Assembly (NCBI RefSeq): GCF_017744695.1 | Contig: NZ_JAGIAS010000001.1 | Coordinates: 1,827,013 to 1,891,012 of the forward strand | Direction of reading: 5' to 3' | From: Dyadobacter sp. | GTDB taxonomy: Bacteria; Bacteroidota; Bacteroidia; Cytophagales; Spirosomataceae | Length of the DNA stretch: 64,000 nucleotides | Shown here: positions 1-8,920 of the stretch, piece after piece | Numbering within the stretch: the first letter of the stretch is position 1 | Layout of the letters: each line of letters begins with the position of its first letter | The notes under the pieces: generated by a model | The model's input: the letters and a program-made list of their open reading frames with translations, nothing else | What the model was told of the DNA's origin: nothing | Database searches by the model: none | Position numbers and translations under genes: made by a program

Positions 1-40
1 CGGTTGTAGGAGATTGATTGGTATGACATTGAAAATAAAT

Positions 41-2635
41 TTACTTCTTGATCAGCTTCTGGAACTCGTTCAGTTTCAGCAATGCTTCGATGGGTGATAG
101 TGTGTTGACATCCACGAGCAGCAATTTTTCTTTCAATTCGTCCAGCTTCGGGTCCGCCGGTTCAAAAATGCTGAGCTGGAAATTGTTTTTAGGAATATCC
201 TTCACCCGCTTCTTGTGCTCGTGCGCCACGTGGTCTTTTTCCAGGTGTTGCATGATCTCACTCGCGCGCAGGACAATCGGTTGCGGCATACCGGCGATCT
301 GCGCCACATGGATACCGAAACTATGCGCACTGCCGCCCGGTTTGAGTTTCCGCAGGAAAACCACTTTGTTGTCCACTTCCTTTACGGCTACATTGAAGTT
401 TTTGATGCGCGGGAAATCCTCCGCAAGCTGGTTCAATTCGTGGTAGTGGGTGGCAAAAAGCGTTTTGGGCCGGCAATCTGACTGGCTATGGAGGTATTCT
501 GTAATCGCCCAGGCAATGGAAACACCGTCGTAAGTGCTCGTTCCGCGACCAATCTCATCCATCAGTACCAGGCTTTTGCTGCTCAGGTTATTCAGGATGC
601 TGGCCGTTTCGGTCATTTCGACCATGAAAGTACTTTCCCCTTTACTGAGGTTATCGCTCGCCCCTACCCGGGTGAAAACCTTGTCGACCAGACCAATCGT
701 AGCCGATTTGGCCGGGACAAAACTACCCATTTGGGCCATCAGCACGATCAATGCCGTTTGCCGGAGCAACGCCGACTTACCGGCCATGTTGGGACCGGTA
801 ATGATGATGATCTGCTGGCTGGCGTCGTCAAGGTAAACATCGTTGGGCACATAGCTCTCGCCCACCGGCAATTGCTGCTCGATTACCGGGTGGCGTCCTT
901 CCTTGATATCCAGCTCGTTGCCCTCACTGATGACCGGTTGCACGTATTTGTTCTTCCGGGCAGCCAATGCAAACGAACTCAGTACATCCAGCGCCGATAT
1001 TACCAGCGCATTCTGCTGAATGGCCGCCACATACTCCGAAGCCGTTTGAACGATTTCACTGAATATTTTGAATTCGATGGCCGAAATGCGATCCTCCGCA
1101 TTCATGATCTTCTCTTCGTACTCTTTGAGCTCAGGCGTAATATACCGTTCCGCATTCACGAGGGTCTGTTTCCGGATCCAGTCGGAAGGTACCTTGCTCT
1201 GATGCGCGTGGGTCACTTCTAGATAGTAGCCAAATACCTTGTTATAGGCAATTTTTAACGAACCAATACCGGTGCGTTCGATCTCCCGGTTCTGGAGTTT
1301 GATCAGGTAATCCTTGCCTTCGTAAGAAATGGCGTGCAATTCATCCAGTTCGCTGTCTACACCGCTCCGGATCATCCGGCCCTGGTTGGACAATACCGGC
1401 GCGTCATCGCGAAGCTCGCGTTCGATTTTCTCGACCAATGCGTCGCAGGTATCGAGCTGGGAAGCAAATTTATTCAGCATACCGCCCGTCAGCAATTCTT
1501 TTACGGGGGTAATCTGTTTCAGTGATTTTTTTAGCTGAACCAACTCCCGCGGATTAATACGCCGCACCGCCACTTTGGAAATCAGTCGTTCCAGGTCGCC
1601 GATCTGTTTGAAGTATCCAACCAGCGACTCATGGAGCTCCTCATGTGCCAGGAGGTGCGCAACCGCGGCCAAACGTTCCTCAACCGGCGCTTTGTCTTTC
1701 AACGGCAATACCATCCATTTCCGCAACTGCCTCGCGCCCATCGGCGTAACCGTGTGATCGAGGATGTCGATCAGTGGTACACCACCTTCTTGTTGAGGAT
1801 ACACGAGTTCCAGGTTACGGACGGTGAAACGGTCGAGCCACACATATTTCTCCTCTTCCAACCGGGTAATGCGGCTGATATGCGCGACCTCCTTGTGCTC
1901 GGTTTCGCGCAGGTAATGCAAAATCACCCCCGCCGCAATAATGCCCAGCGGGAGCGACTCAATGCCGTAGCCCTTTAAAGTTGTAGTCTGAAAATGGCCT
2001 GTAAGCTGCTCATAGCCATAATCATAGCCGAAGCACCAGTCTTCCAGGTGAAAAGTATGGTATTTCCCTCCGAAGAGTTCGTTGAATTCCTGCTTATGTT
2101 TTTTGCAATACAACACCTCGGCCGGGCCGAAGCCCTGGAGCATTTTGTCTACGTAGGCCGCATTGCCCTGCGATGCCATGAATTCGCCCGTGGAAATATC
2201 CAGGAACGCAATCCCGTAAAAACCGTCGCTGCCTACGTGTATCGCCGCCAGATAGTTGTTTTTACGAATATCGAGCACATTATCGTTGAACGACACGCCC
2301 GGCGTAACAAGCTCCGTTACCCCGCGCTTTACAATGCCTTTTGCCGCAGCCGGATCTTCCAGCTGGTCGCAAATCGCCACACGCTCGCCCGCGCGGACGA
2401 GTTTGGGCAGATAATTATCCAATGAATGGTGTGGAAAACCTGCGAGCTCCTCGTGCGCACCGCCATTATTCCGGCGTGTAAGTACAATGCCCAGAATTTT
2501 GGAAGCCCTTACCGCATCCTCTCCGAAAGTCTCATAAAAATCACCAACCCGGAAAAGCAGCAGTGCTCCGGGATATTTGGCTTTAATCTGATTGTATTGT
2601 TTATTAAGCGGAGTTTCTTTGTGTGCCTTTGCCAA
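41..2635 (-). CDS. mutS: DNA mismatch repair protein MutS
   Basis: 864-residue MutS, the usual bacterial length. It binds mismatches and small loops in DNA and, with MutL, starts methyl-independent mismatch repair. The N-terminal mismatch-binding motif GDFYETF is at about residues 31-37 and carries the Phe and Glu that wedge into the mismatch. The ATPase has Walker A GPNMAGKS (Ala in place of the more common second Gly) and the Walker B/signature region MDEIGRGTSTYDG. The start is a TTG directly after an in-frame TAA, and no later Met precedes the mismatch-binding motif, so TTG is the only reasonable start. A good promoter lies upstream on the same strand. Its 3' end is near the window edge but complete. 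Confidence 0.97.
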   Translation of the reverse strand: MAKAHKETPLNKQYNQIKAKYPGALLLFRVGDFYETFGEDAVRASKILGIVLTRRNNGGAHEELAGFPHHSLDNYLPKLVRAGERVAICDQLEDPAAAKGIVKRGVTELVTPGVSFNDNVLDIRKNNYLAAIHVGSDGFYGIAFLDISTGEFMASQGNAAYVDKMLQGFGPAEVLYCKKHKQEFNELFGGKYHTFHLEDWCFGYDYGYEQLTGHFQTTTLKGYGIESLPLGIIAAGVILHYLRETEHKEVAHISRITRLEEEKYVWLDRFTVRNLELVYPQQEGGVPLIDILDHTVTPMGARQLRKWMVLPLKDKAPVEERLAAVAHLLAHEELHESLVGYFKQIGDLERLISKVAVRRINPRELVQLKKSLKQITPVKELLTGGMLNKFASQLDTCDALVEKIERELRDDAPVLSNQGRMIRSGVDSELDELHAISYEGKDYLIKLQNREIERTGIGSLKIAYNKVFGYYLEVTHAHQSKVPSDWIRKQTLVNAERYITPELKEYEEKIMNAEDRISAIEFKIFSEIVQTASEYVAAIQQNALVISALDVLSSFALAARKNKYVQPVISEGNELDIKEGRHPVIEQQLPVGESYVPNDVYLDDASQQIIIITGPNMAGKSALLRQTALIVLMAQMGSFVPAKSATIGLVDKVFTRVGASDNLSKGESTFMVEMTETASILNNLSSKSLVLMDEIGRGTSTYDGVSIAWAITEYLHSQSDCRPKTLFATHYHELNQLAEDFPRIKNFNVAVKEVDNKVVFLRKLKPGGSAHSFGIHVAQIAGMPQPIVLRASEIMQHLEKDHVAHEHKKRVKDIPKNNFQLSIFEPADPKLDELKEKLLLVDVNTLSPIEALLKLNEFQKLIKK

Positions 2636-2668
2636 TTATCAGCCTAATTTTAAGAACAAGGATTTGTA

Positions 2669-2698
2669 CAAAATTAAGCCTTCTCTCCGGTTTGGCAA
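2669..2698 (-). promoter_or_regulatory. Bacteroidota-type promoter for mutS
   Basis: Read on the minus strand, a TTG (2698-2696) is followed after 19 bases by TAATTTTG (2676-2669), matching the Bacteroidota consensus TTG-N19-21-TAnnTTTG. It ends 33 bases before the TTG start of mutS. Assigned by pattern only. Confidence 0.6.
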
Positions 2699-2724
2699 GT
2701 CAGGGCAAATGATTTATCCCCTCG

Positions 2725-3330
2725 TCAAAAGGTCCTTTCATAAAAAAGTTTAGCCTCTTTCGGCGTAACTTCCCATACGTCCCCTGGTTTAGGAAAATTT
2801 ATTTTTTTATCCGCTAATGAAATTTTTCCGATAGACCAGCGAACTAGCCTGAGCGTCGGGAAACCGACCGCCGCCGTCATCCGCCGCACCTGCCGGTTCT
2901 TGCCCTCATGCAATGTAACCGACAGCCATGAAGTAGGGATATTCTTCCGGAAACGGATCGGCGGATTACGCTCCGGCAGCTCCGGCTCGTTTATTTTCGA
3001 GATCTCGGCGGGCAGCGTCTTGTACTGTTTCCCATTGATAGAAATCATTACGCCATTGGAAAGCTGCCGGCAAGCTTCTTCTGTAACCTCGCCTTCCACC
3101 TGCACGTAATACGTACGCGTGTGCCTGTTACGCGGTTCGAGTAGTTTTGTTTTGAGGAAATTGTCGTTCGTCAGGAGCAAGAGCCCTTCGCTGTCAGCGT
3201 CAAGCCGGCCTACGGGGTAAATGTCTTTGGCAAATGTAAAATCGAGATCAGCCAGCGTCTGATGATCGCCCTCGCGGGAGAATTGCGAAAGCATTCCGAA
3301 GGGTTTGTAGATGAGGTAGTATTGAAACAA
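2725..3330 (-). CDS. rluE: 23S rRNA pseudouridine synthase, RluE type
   Basis: 201-residue member of the RsuA/RluB/E/F pseudouridine synthases, which turn a uridine of 23S rRNA into pseudouridine. The catalytic Asp sits in GRLDADSEGLLLLTND at about residues 42-57. The segment NPPIRFRKNIPTSWL followed by EGKNRQVRRMTAAVGFPTLRL matches the RluE branch (U2457 in E. coli) closely. It lacks the N-terminal S4 RNA-binding domain, as RluE does. It lies 22 bases downstream of the Uma2-like gene, in the same direction. Confidence 0.88.
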   Translation of the reverse strand: MFQYYLIYKPFGMLSQFSREGDHQTLADLDFTFAKDIYPVGRLDADSEGLLLLTNDNFLKTKLLEPRNRHTRTYYVQVEGEVTEEACRQLSNGVMISINGKQYKTLPAEISKINEPELPERNPPIRFRKNIPTSWLSVTLHEGKNRQVRRMTAAVGFPTLRLVRWSIGKISLADKKINFPKPGDVWEVTPKEAKLFYERTF

Positions 3331-3352
3331 AATAAAAAATTTTACATCTGGG

Positions 3353-3934
3353 CTATTTGATCAACTTTCCCAGATCAACTGTTAAGCCTGGAAGAACATT
3401 CTCACCCGAAAGTACAGCGGCGAAATCCTCTGTAGATACCGAGCCATCTTCACGAAAAATATATACTTTACGATCGAACCGGTCAATCATCCAGCCGAGA
3501 CGGGTACCGTTTTCAATGTATTCCTTCATCTTTTCAAGTACGTATTGCTTTGAATCGGATTTGGAACGAATTTCGACTACAAAATCCGGGCACACGTGTG
3601 CGAACTTCTCTCTTTCTTCATCGTCCAAATCAATCAATCTTTCCGGACTGATCCAGGATATATCAGGCGATCTCACGGCCCCGTTTGGCAATGTAAAGCC
3701 GGACGAGGATTCCAAAAATTCACCTAAGCCCGTTTGCTCAAACCATTTGAACATAACCCCACCAAGGCGGAAATTCAGGCGCGAAGTAGACATTGTTGTT
3801 GGTGACATAACTATAATGTTTCCATGCGAGTCCCTTTCGAACTCTAGTGTGTCGTTTATTTGGCAGAACTCAAAGAATTCTTCGTCACTCATCGGGCTAA
3901 CCATTTTTAAAGTCACCTGCATTTCGGCATCCAT
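3353..3934 (-). CDS. Uma2 family (DUF820) putative endonuclease
   Basis: 193 residues of the Uma2/DUF820 family, which has a PD-(D/E)xK nuclease-like fold. Visible family marks are the N-terminal segment with GNIIVMSPT, the central SPDISWISPERL, and the core PDFVVEIRSKSD with the Asp, Glu and Lys-like positions expected of the fold. The C-terminal part ends in a hydrophobic, Gly/Leu-rich strand. These genes are very abundant in cyanobacteria and Bacteroidota and move between genomes; no cellular role is established. It overlaps nothing and is followed by rluE. A TATTTTTG box on the minus strand at 3966-3959 could be its -7 element, but the -33 element is poor. Confidence 0.8.
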   Translation of the reverse strand: MDAEMQVTLKMVSPMSDEEFFEFCQINDTLEFERDSHGNIIVMSPTTMSTSRLNFRLGGVMFKWFEQTGLGEFLESSSGFTLPNGAVRSPDISWISPERLIDLDDEEREKFAHVCPDFVVEIRSKSDSKQYVLEKMKEYIENGTRLGWMIDRFDRKVYIFREDGSVSTEDFAAVLSGENVLPGLTVDLGKLIK

Positions 3935-4009
3935 GGGTCATTGAGTTTTTGCTTCTATCAAAAATAAACAATTATCACCGGCATTGAAACACACATTTAC
4001 CCCAATGCC

Positions 4010-4774
4010 CTACTCAATTTCCAACCACACCGGACAGTGGTCCGAATGGACGGCATCGTTGTACTGGCGGGCACCGGTGATGCGGTCTTTGATCGGTTCG
4101 GCTACGGAAATGTAATCGATACGCCATCCTTTGTTGTTGCCGCGGGCGCCGGCGCGGTAGGTCCACCAGGAGTATTGGCGGAGCGTGGGGTTCATGAAAC
4201 GGAAGGCGTCGGTATAGCCGTTGGCAAACCATTCGGTCATCCAGGCACGCTCTTCGGGCAGGAAGCCGGATGATTTCTGGTTCCTGACCGGATCGTGGAT
4301 ATCGATTTCGGTATGTGCAATATTGTAGTCTCCGCAAATGATCAGGTTCGGACGCTCCTTTCTCAATTCATTTACCCAAACGAAGAAATCGGCAAGGAAG
4401 CGCATTTTCACGCTCTGCCGCACGTCGCCGCTGGTACCGGAAGGAAAATAGCAGTTCAGCACCGTGATATCGCCGAAATCAGCCCTTAACACGCGGCCCT
4501 CCGAATCGTAAGCCGGAATGCCGCATCCTTCCACAACAAGGTCCGGCTTGATTTTGGAAAATATCGCGACCCCGCTGTAACCCTTTTTCTCGGCGGCGTG
4601 CCAGCCCGCGAGTTCATAACCCAGTGCCCGAAAACCCGAAAGGTCGACCACATCCGGCGTAGCTTTTACTTCCTGAAAACAAAGAATATCGGCCGGTGTG
4701 GTTTGCAGCCAGTCGAGCAGGCCGTTTTTTAATGCGGCGCGGATGCCGTTCAGATTGTAGGTTAGTATTTGCAT
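4010..4774 (-). CDS. xth: Exodeoxyribonuclease III (AP endonuclease, ExoA type)
   Basis: 254-residue member of the Mg-dependent exonuclease III/AP endonuclease family, which cuts at abasic sites and removes 3' blocking groups in base excision repair. The start was set at the ATG giving MQILTYNLNGIRAA, because the typical family N terminus begins there; the reading frame is open further upstream but that part runs into the neighbouring gene. Catalytic motifs are all present: Asn in LNGIRAA, Glu in CFQEVKA, Tyr in KGYSGVAIFSK, Asp/Asn in GDYNIAHTEID, Asp in RIDYISV and the final Asp/His in HSDHCPVWLEIE. Confidence 0.95.
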   Translation of the reverse strand: MQILTYNLNGIRAALKNGLLDWLQTTPADILCFQEVKATPDVVDLSGFRALGYELAGWHAAEKKGYSGVAIFSKIKPDLVVEGCGIPAYDSEGRVLRADFGDITVLNCYFPSGTSGDVRQSVKMRFLADFFVWVNELRKERPNLIICGDYNIAHTEIDIHDPVRNQKSSGFLPEERAWMTEWFANGYTDAFRFMNPTLRQYSWWTYRAGARGNNKGWRIDYISVAEPIKDRITGARQYNDAVHSDHCPVWLEIE

Positions 4775-4799
4775 AAATGAGGGGCAGGCATTGACAGCC

Positions 4800-6623
4800 T
4801 TAGTAAAATAACACTTGCTTTCCGGTATAAGCCGATTTCCACTTCCCGGATTCATCGCGTGACATGATCCACGCGCGGTATTTTCCCTCGGGAAGCTTCG
4901 GCTTGTAAAGCGAGTACTGGTAATTGTTACTGTAATATGAAGCTTTTTGTAAAAAATCGGAAACCGTATTATGCTCCGGAACCGCAGGGAGTACGATCGT
5001 ATGCCGCCCCGAATCCAGCGCAATGTAAAAGGTTTCTTTCTGCGCCCTCTCCGGCGTTACAAAAAATTTGAAATACTTGACGGGAAGATTGTTTTCTCCA
5101 TTTCTGTACTGGAACTGCGCATCGAAGGTTCCCGCAAACGGTTTTCGCGACGCGGTCTGACGGATCAGGTCTTCCTGCGCGGGCATGTCGTAAAACTGGT
5201 AGAAATCCGTAATCCCATCCGATTCAAGATCGATGATCAGGTCGCGCATGCGCGTGGGGTGGTTCCAGAACGGGATGTCGGTAAACAGGTCCCCGATGGT
5301 CAAGAATGTTTTGTAATTCTTCCAAAAGTAGCTGTCGATCACCAGATCGTCGTGCAGTTTTCGTATCGATACGATGGAAGTGAAATAGCTCACAAAATTC
5401 AACCCGATAAAAAACACCATCGCAACAATAGCCGCCAGTTTTTTCCAGGATTTGAAATTCTTCAAAGCAATTACGACGCAGATATAGCAAGCAGCGACCA
5501 ATACAATTCCGAATATCATGTACCGCCTCGAAAACACGGTACCGCCGTACATAACGTAATTGTTGATCGGCCGGCTGATGACGAACATCGCACCGGTACC
5601 CATGATGAACATCATTGTACCAAGCAGGAACCAGTCCGACCAGACAGGTTTGCGTGCCAGTAGTGTTCTTAATGCCCAGATCGCAAAGATTAATGCAATA
5701 CCGGCCCCCAGCACAACACAAGCGATCATGTCCTTGTGAAACACCGGCACAAGCGGATGCCTCACGTCGAGGTACAAGGCATTACCCCAGAACGCCATCA
5801 CGAAAATCGCATTGAAAAACGGGTGGTTCCAGACTTTTTCACCCGGGGAACTGACGAACTGGTAATCGAAAAAGAAGTAGAACAGCAATACCACAACGCT
5901 GGCCACAAGCCACCAGAGCAGGCTTTTGAAACGCTTCTGAAAGGTTAATATGATCATTCCTACGATCCACGCCAGCAATCCGCTGCCACTCGTGAAGGTT
6001 GTCAGCAATGCAGCAATCAGTCCGACGCGGAAGCCCTTTTCATCCTCACGTGCAAGGCCATGGACGGTAAGCATGGCAAAGAAGATCAGCGGTGTGTTTT
6101 GCAGCGCCGCAATTCCCCAATAAGCGTTTTCGAAGTAAACCAGATTGAAAAGTATGTAGGGCACGGGAATGAACCAGTACCACGAAATGCGCTCCTTTTT
6201 CAGGCCTAGGTAAAGCAAATAGCCTATTCCCAGCATGAAAAGGTCCCCGATGATGATCTGCGTTTTGATATTGACCGAGCCGGTCAGCGCGAACATGATC
6301 AACATGACGATCCGCTCGAAGCCAAACCTGTGCTGGTTCACCTGCTCGAAAAGCGCTTTCAGCATTCCTGTGAAACTCCCCGAGTTGCGCAGTTTCTGCA
6401 CGGTTTCAAGTAGATTGAAATCGTCGGTATAAGGAATATTGACGACGTGCGCATCAAGGAGGATGAAAAAATAGAGCACGGGTAATACGACCAGTCCGAT
6501 ACCGGTCCACTGCCGCCAGGATCTTATTTTTTCTATCCAAAACGTAGCCCCAAACAGTATCAGCAGTACAACAACGAGACTGTAATACTCAAACAAATGA
6601 GGATCTTCGAGAAATAGCTTCAA
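4800..6623 (-). CDS. Polytopic membrane protein, possible GT-C-type glycosyltransferase
   Basis: 607 residues, with about ten hydrophobic membrane segments in residues 10-430 and a soluble C-terminal domain of about 170 residues. After the second membrane segment comes IPYTDDFNLLE; an acidic pair in the first outer loop is the mark of GT-C-fold lipid-linked sugar transferases. This is suggestive only, and I do not recognise a specific family. The first codon appears to be TTG, as no ATG or GTG lies in frame between the upstream stop and this point. It is 34 bases downstream of the lipoprotein gene 6658-7290 and in the same direction, so the two may be cotranscribed. Confidence 0.7.
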   Translation of the reverse strand: MKLFLEDPHLFEYYSLVVVLLILFGATFWIEKIRSWRQWTGIGLVVLPVLYFFILLDAHVVNIPYTDDFNLLETVQKLRNSGSFTGMLKALFEQVNQHRFGFERIVMLIMFALTGSVNIKTQIIIGDLFMLGIGYLLYLGLKKERISWYWFIPVPYILFNLVYFENAYWGIAALQNTPLIFFAMLTVHGLAREDEKGFRVGLIAALLTTFTSGSGLLAWIVGMIILTFQKRFKSLLWWLVASVVVLLFYFFFDYQFVSSPGEKVWNHPFFNAIFVMAFWGNALYLDVRHPLVPVFHKDMIACVVLGAGIALIFAIWALRTLLARKPVWSDWFLLGTMMFIMGTGAMFVISRPINNYVMYGGTVFSRRYMIFGIVLVAACYICVVIALKNFKSWKKLAAIVAMVFFIGLNFVSYFTSIVSIRKLHDDLVIDSYFWKNYKTFLTIGDLFTDIPFWNHPTRMRDLIIDLESDGITDFYQFYDMPAQEDLIRQTASRKPFAGTFDAQFQYRNGENNLPVKYFKFFVTPERAQKETFYIALDSGRHTIVLPAVPEHNTVSDFLQKASYYSNNYQYSLYKPKLPEGKYRAWIMSRDESGKWKSAYTGKQVLFY

Positions 6624-6657
6624 AACATAGGGGAGTTTGGGAACTGACTGCGCCTGC

Positions 6658-7290
6658 TTACCGCGTTCCGGTGATCATCTGGCTGGTTATTTCTTTTTCA
6701 AAAGTAATATAACCGGGGTAATTGACCTGCTTTCCGGCAATATCCAGCGTCGGCCTTACTTTCACCACGAACTTCGAAGGCTTGGCGTCCGACTTGCCCG
6801 TCAGGGCGATAATCATGTTCACAAACTGATCGCGCGTTTTGTCGTTGGAAAGCAACTGGTATGCATTGGTTTGCAGGCTCACAGGTACGCGCGTAGGCGT
6901 GGTGCCCGGCATCACTTCGATCAGTTGGCTCAGGTAGCCGTTGAAAATTTCGCTTTCAGTCAGCAGCACTTTATATTCCAGCTGGTTGATCGCCGCCCGC
7001 TTGCGGGTAGGATTGGTGATATCCACATTAACCCGGAGATTCAGCGGCACGTCTTTTCTGAGTAACCCCATGGCCAGTCGCGGATATCTGGCCAGGTCGA
7101 AATCACTGAAACTCCTGATATTCCGGAACTCGCGAATGTCGATACCAGCGAGGTACACGCTGTCGACCGACGCAATATCATATTTACAATCACCAAAAAC
7201 CTTCGCTTCCGAAACCTGACGGCTCACGCCGCAACTTGTCATTACAGCCACAACAACGACGATTACGGCCAACCAAATGTGTTTTTTCAT
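6658..7290 (-). CDS. Lipoprotein with LEA type 2-like domain
   Basis: 210 residues. It opens with KKHIWLAVIVVVVAVMTSCG, a signal peptide ending in a lipobox, so Cys20 or so would be lipidated. The rest is beta-rich with features of the LEA-2/water-stress fold: a V-x-L-x-V-x-I-x-NPT pattern in LRVNVDITNPTRKRAAINQLEY. Such proteins in Bacteroidota are envelope proteins of unknown role. Start chosen at the ATG that begins the signal peptide. Confidence 0.75.
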   Translation of the reverse strand: MKKHIWLAVIVVVVAVMTSCGVSRQVSEAKVFGDCKYDIASVDSVYLAGIDIREFRNIRSFSDFDLARYPRLAMGLLRKDVPLNLRVNVDITNPTRKRAAINQLEYKVLLTESEIFNGYLSQLIEVMPGTTPTRVPVSLQTNAYQLLSNDKTRDQFVNMIIALTGKSDAKPSKFVVKVRPTLDIAGKQVNYPGYITFEKEITSQMITGTR

Positions 7291-7372
7291 TACAATGTAT
7301 TTTTCGCAAGTTAAACAGTAGGTATCAGAACGCATACCCGGGGCGGGGATTATTAGTTTCTGGTGTTATTTT

Positions 7373-7403
7373 TTGCGTGCTTTCGAACCAGCCTCTACAT
7401 TTG
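7373..7403 (+). promoter_or_regulatory. Bacteroidota-type promoter for the DUF4494 gene
   Basis: TTG (7373-7375), a 20-base spacer, then TACATTTG (7396-7403). It fits TTG-N19-21-TAnnTTTG exactly and lies 33 bases before the ATG at 7437. Confidence 0.65.
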
Positions 7404-7436
7404 CACACTCTAATTTTCACCCAATCAACACGAACA

Positions 7437-7976
7437 ATGGCCAGCTGGTATTTAGGAAAAATTCGGTATCAAAAAGAAGACGAAGCAGGAAGGTTGAAAA
7501 CGATCAATGAGACGTATCTGGTAGATGCAGTTTCATACACCGAGTCGGAAGCGAGATTGTACAAGCAAATCCTTACCGACGCCAGCGATTTCAGTGTGAC
7601 GGCCATCAGCAGAATGCGCCTGGCCGACCTCTTTTCTTATGAGGAAGGCGAACAGTGGTTCAAAGCCAAGGTCATTTACTTCTCCGTGGACGAAAAGAGC
7701 GGCAAGGAGAAGAAAATTGTGAATTATATGCTGGTCAATGCGGAAGGCATCCAGCAAGCACTCGACCGGATCAACGAAAGCATGCGCAACTTCCTGATCC
7801 CTTACGAAGTGACGGACATTAACCTCACCCCGATCCTGGATGTGTTCCCATATTCGGCGGATGAAGACAAGGAACCTGAAATTCCGGCCAATATGCGCCC
7901 GCTATCCGAGGTAATGGCCGAACGCGCACAGGCGGAGGCTAGCACGGAAACCGCGGTTCCAGTAGAGAATGCATAA
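7437..7976 (+). CDS. DUF4494 domain protein
   Basis: 179 residues starting MASWYLGKIRYQKEDEAG. The whole protein is a DUF4494 domain, a family found almost only in Bacteroidota, of unknown function, predicted to be soluble and cytoplasmic. The start was chosen at the ATG following a strong promoter; the frame is open upstream but has no family similarity there. The last 25 residues are Ala/Glu-rich and look disordered. It stands alone, divergent from the lipoprotein gene to its left. Confidence 0.85.
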   Translation: MASWYLGKIRYQKEDEAGRLKTINETYLVDAVSYTESEARLYKQILTDASDFSVTAISRMRLADLFSYEEGEQWFKAKVIYFSVDEKSGKEKKIVNYMLVNAEGIQQALDRINESMRNFLIPYEVTDINLTPILDVFPYSADEDKEPEIPANMRPLSEVMAERAQAEASTETAVPVENA

Positions 7977-7980
7977 CAAA

Positions 7981-8055
7981 TGTCACCCTGAGCGCAGTCG
8001 AAGGGCATGTGGGACGGCTCCATACTGACTGTCTTCGACTTCGCTCAGACTGACA
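7981..8055. repeat. Inverted-repeat element (TGTCACCCTGAGCG type)
   Basis: The arm TGTCACCCTGAGCGCAGTCG at 7981-8000 (continuing to 8003) is mirrored by the arm at 8033-8055 ending CTCAGACTGACA. The arms are near-perfect inverted copies of about 23 bases separated by 29 bases. The same word is scattered through many Bacteroidota genomes as a small intergenic palindrome. It sits in the convergent gap between 7976 and 8067 and may also act as a transcription terminator. Confidence 0.75.
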
Positions 8056-8066
8056 TTTATCAAACA

Positions 8067-8810
8067 TCAGTCATTCACCTTCAATACCGCATAACCCTTG
8101 GCATTCGCCGTGTAAGGATCCTTGCCAAAACTTTTCAATTTCAAGACCAGGTCTTTCGAATTAATCTCTGAAAGCAACAAATCCGAAGGCAGCAGGTTCA
8201 TGTAATCAAATGAAACCGGCAGACTTACGGCGCTTTCGACGAATTCGAGGCCGTAGAGCGGGTACACGCTAAATGGGGTTTTGGTAAGCCAGATCTTCTC
8301 CTGAGTGCCCGAAGTCGCGTAAGTGAGGTCATACTCGGTGCTGGTCAGGCCAAATTCTTCCCGTTTGTTTTCTGTGGGTACCACATAGGTCGCGAAATCG
8401 TCCTGCTGCTGCTTTTTAGTATCCGCATCCGGCTTAAATTCCTTCACCACTTCATTGATCCTGACTTTCTTACCGTCCTCATCGGTTCCACAGAAAATGT
8501 ATTTCCCGTCGGGGAAGCCGATCACAAAATCAAATGCTTTACCGCCTTTTCCGAAACTCGTTTCCTTCACAAAACACATGGCGCCTGTAACCGGGTCCAG
8601 GTGAATTTTGATCGTCCCGGCGGTTTTATCCGCTTTATTCTGATAATCAAAAATCAATGCGTGGCTGAAATAGTACTGCCCCTTGTCGGGCTTCCAGAGC
8701 GTAACGCGCTGTTTGTCGGCGGGTATCTTTTTCGGGGCCTGCGCCAACGCTGGCACGACAACGCCCAGGAGACACACCGAGAGGGCAAAAATGGATAGGT
8801 AACGTTTCAT
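8067..8810 (-). CDS. Secreted protein of unknown function
   Basis: 247 residues with a clear signal peptide ending VVVPALAQA (cleavage near residue 24). The mature part is beta-rich, with no cysteine pairs apart from single scattered Cys and no motif I recognise. There is no lipobox and no C-terminal sorting domain, so a periplasmic location is likely. It is a single gene, convergent with the DUF4494 gene and divergent from lpxH. Confidence 0.7.
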   Translation of the reverse strand: MKRYLSIFALSVCLLGVVVPALAQAPKKIPADKQRVTLWKPDKGQYYFSHALIFDYQNKADKTAGTIKIHLDPVTGAMCFVKETSFGKGGKAFDFVIGFPDGKYIFCGTDEDGKKVRINEVVKEFKPDADTKKQQQDDFATYVVPTENKREEFGLTSTEYDLTYATSGTQEKIWLTKTPFSVYPLYGLEFVESAVSLPVSFDYMNLLPSDLLLSEINSKDLVLKLKSFGKDPYTANAKGYAVLKVND

Positions 8811-8920
8811 TTCACAGGTTCTTTAAAATAGCTGCAAGCTAGAAAGAGCCTGCTGAAAAACCATACCATCGCTGCATTTTCCGCGAACATCGTAAATTGC
8901 ACCGCATTTGTACAATCTAC

